A DNA stretch of 64,000 nt from Aphanomyces cochlioides (Eukaryota; Oomycota; Saprolegniomycetes; Saprolegniales; Verrucalvaceae), in assembly GCA_019828595.1 (NCBI GenBank), contig JAHQRK010000015.1:1426001-1490000 (forward strand). Reading direction: 5' to 3'. Shown here one piece after another: positions 63,952 to 64,000 of the stretch. The notes beneath the pieces are model-generated. The model did not search any database, was not told the origin of the DNA, and worked only from the letters and a program-made list of their open reading frames with translations. The position numbers were made by a program, and so were the translations under genes. How positions within the stretch are numbered: the first letter of the stretch is position 1; every line of letters begins with the position of its first letter.

Positions 63952-64000
63952 ATTAGCTGTTGACACTGTTGCAACCGAAGCAACGCCGTCTTCTTCGCAT

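Noticed and set aside
1..64000. tRNA, rRNA and CRISPR features
   Set aside because: No tRNA-like GTTCRANNC arm with a matching acceptor, no rRNA words and no regularly spaced repeats were seen on either strand.

Overview
The window looks like nuclear DNA of an oomycete, most likely a member of the Saprolegniales (Aphanomyces/Saprolegnia type). The evidence is short GT-AG introns of about 43-50 bp, oomycete-style initiator motifs (GCTCATTTTCAAATT type) 20-35 bp upstream of several start codons, receptor-like TKL kinases with a Cys-rich ectodomain, annexin tandem genes, a Ty3/gypsy chromoviral element and a rich set of DNA transposons. The genus is an inference; nothing here fixes the species.

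Layout. 1-3.3 kb: the 3' part of a Ty3/gypsy element with its 3' LTR, inserted in a decayed kinase gene. 3.3-11.5 kb: transposon debris, namely a ~400-bp repeat, a degenerate Crypton-like tyrosine recombinase, a DUF7869-type transposase gene split by a precisely bounded Tigger/pogo element, and a Harbinger fragment. 11.6-22.8 kb: three related receptor-like TKL kinase genes. The first is broken by two in-frame TGA codons, the second has lost its kinase domain, and the third is intact. A two-ORF Harbinger element and two broken membrane-protein genes lie between them. 23-52 kb: a cluster of at least twelve copies of one polytopic membrane-protein family that I do not recognise. Three copies are intact (699, 683 and 699 aa); the rest are pseudogenes or relics on both strands, several opened by transposons (YR/Crypton-like, Merlin, Tc1/IS630-like, hAT). 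52-58.5 kb: three DUF2828 (TROVE/vWA-like) genes, two of them a head-to-head, virtually identical inverted pair. 58.8-64 kb: three annexin genes, two of them divergent, with compact promoters and no transposons.

The picture is a two-part segment. A gene-family birth-and-death zone with nested transposons (0-52 kb) adjoins a transposon-poor zone of conserved multicopy genes (52-64 kb). The surface-facing families (TKL receptors and the unknown membrane family) are the ones that multiply and decay; the intracellular DUF2828 and annexin genes multiply but stay intact. The membrane-protein family is the best candidate for an undescribed system. Its three intact members keep the same architecture: a signal anchor, a large N-terminal non-cytoplasmic domain, about five further membrane segments and a conserved C-terminal domain. 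All homology calls are from motif recognition by eye; no database search was run.
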